A stretch of 11,885 bases of DNA. Source: Sphaerochaeta sp. (GTDB taxonomy: Bacteria > Spirochaetota > Spirochaetia > Sphaerochaetales > Sphaerochaetaceae). The stretch's first letter is position 1, and the number at the start of each line of letters is the position of its first letter. Where the stretch lies: positions 1 through 11,885 of the forward strand of contig JALOBD010000064.1 in the NCBI GenBank assembly GCA_023228445.1. Reading direction: 5' to 3'. Position numbers and translations under genes: made by a program. Positions 11,616 through 11,885 of this stretch are shown piece after piece. The notes beneath the pieces are model-generated. The model saw only the letters and a list, made by a program, of their open reading frames with translations, was not told where the DNA came from and made no database searches.

Positions 11616-11885
11616 GACCAAGCGACGGTACTGCCGATACACCCCTTCAAGGATTGGCTGAGAGACCTCTGTGGGGAAGTCGGCAAGCAGGGCAGAGCTG
11701 ACGTGCTCCAAGGCGCACGGAACCCTGTCGGCCAGAGTGGAAAGGAGTGATTCTACCGAAGAGTCAAGGCCGAGGTGTTTGCCAGCCTCGATGAGGTGAC
11801 GAGGTGTAATACGGTTCCAATTGTAGTGTTTCTTTTCGGTAGTGAAGCTCATTGCCATCGTGAGCTTCTGTGGTGCGATCTGTGC
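11607..11885 (-). CDS. HipA-like protein kinase, C-terminal fragment (runs off right edge)
   Basis: The last 92 residues of a protein that extends past the right edge; the frame stays open to 11885. The sequence runs from AQIAPQKLTMAMSF through NWNRITPRHLIEAGKHLGL to ALLADFPTEVSQPILEGVYR, ending RRLVDG. This pattern (KLxMAMS, an ITPRH helix, then a FP-x-V-x(3)-I-L-E-G segment) matches the C-terminal helical part of HipA family Ser/Thr kinases. Those are the toxin halves of HipBA modules, and E. coli HipA phosphorylates glutamyl-tRNA synthetase. The catalytic residues and any hipB partner would be outside the window, so activity cannot be judged. The ATG at 11858 is internal to the protein, not a real start. 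The stop lies inside a 24-nt tandem duplication. aspS begins 107 nt downstream with its own promoter. Confidence 0.75.
   Translation of the reverse strand, partial: AQIAPQKLTMAMSFTTEKKHYNWNRITPRHLIEAGKHLGLDSSVESLLSTLADRVPCALEHVSSALLADFPTEVSQPILEGVYRQYRRLVDG

Noticed and set aside
11607..11858. A complete 83-residue gene starting at 11858
   Set aside because: The frame stays open to the window edge and the HipA-type homology continues upstream of that ATG, so it is an internal Met.

Overview
The window reads as part of a bacterial chromosome with Shine-Dalgarno-led, tightly packed genes. A spirochaete of the Sphaerochaeta type is my best guess. The grounds are the overall gene character and a binding protein whose signal peptide ends in AAAGKKEAS, a tail I associate with that group. 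No marker gene settles the taxonomy, so treat this as moderate confidence.

Layout, left to right. (1) A divergent pair: the start of prolyl-tRNA synthetase (proS, minus strand, runs off the left edge) faces a class II aldolase gene, whose stop overlaps the start of a DUF6062-type Cys/His protein. The 100-nt gap between the pair holds two promoters and two perfect palindromes. (2) A convergent minus-strand pair: an OsmC-family protein and a small unrecognised protein. (3) A catabolic or transport cassette at 2815-8795: a GntR/UTRA regulator reads leftwards. Divergently from it run a periplasmic binding protein, a fused two-domain permease, an ABC ATPase and an inositol-monophosphatase-family phosphatase. 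(4) A minus-strand block: a HipA-like C-terminus (cut by the right edge), aspartyl-tRNA synthetase (aspS) and a cation diffusion facilitator.

The cassette is lower in GC than its flanks. Hand counts of 60-nt blocks gave 25/60 at 3541-3600, 29/60 at 6001-6060 and 27/60 at 8461-8520, against 39/60 at 661-720, 38/60 at 2581-2640 and 38/60 at 9001-9060. It therefore looks like an acquired or differently evolving module set among higher-GC genes. The genes fit one job: the binding protein captures an anionic, possibly phosphorylated, small molecule. The fused permease and ATPase import it, the phosphatase removes a phosphate inside the cell, and the GntR/UTRA protein senses the substrate. This resembles AfuABC-type sugar-phosphate importers more than ferric-iron importers, but the substrate is inference.

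The intergenic regions are unusually rich in exact inverted repeats. These include an anti-Shine-Dalgarno arm before osmC, a 15-bp hairpin between the binding protein and permease genes, and a terminator-like hairpin placed exactly between an ideal Shine-Dalgarno and the ATG of the cation transporter gene. No stretch over 300 nt lacks a gene. The longest gaps are about 144 nt (3598-3741) and about 107 nt (11500-11606). I saw no tRNA, rRNA, CRISPR array or insertion sequence.
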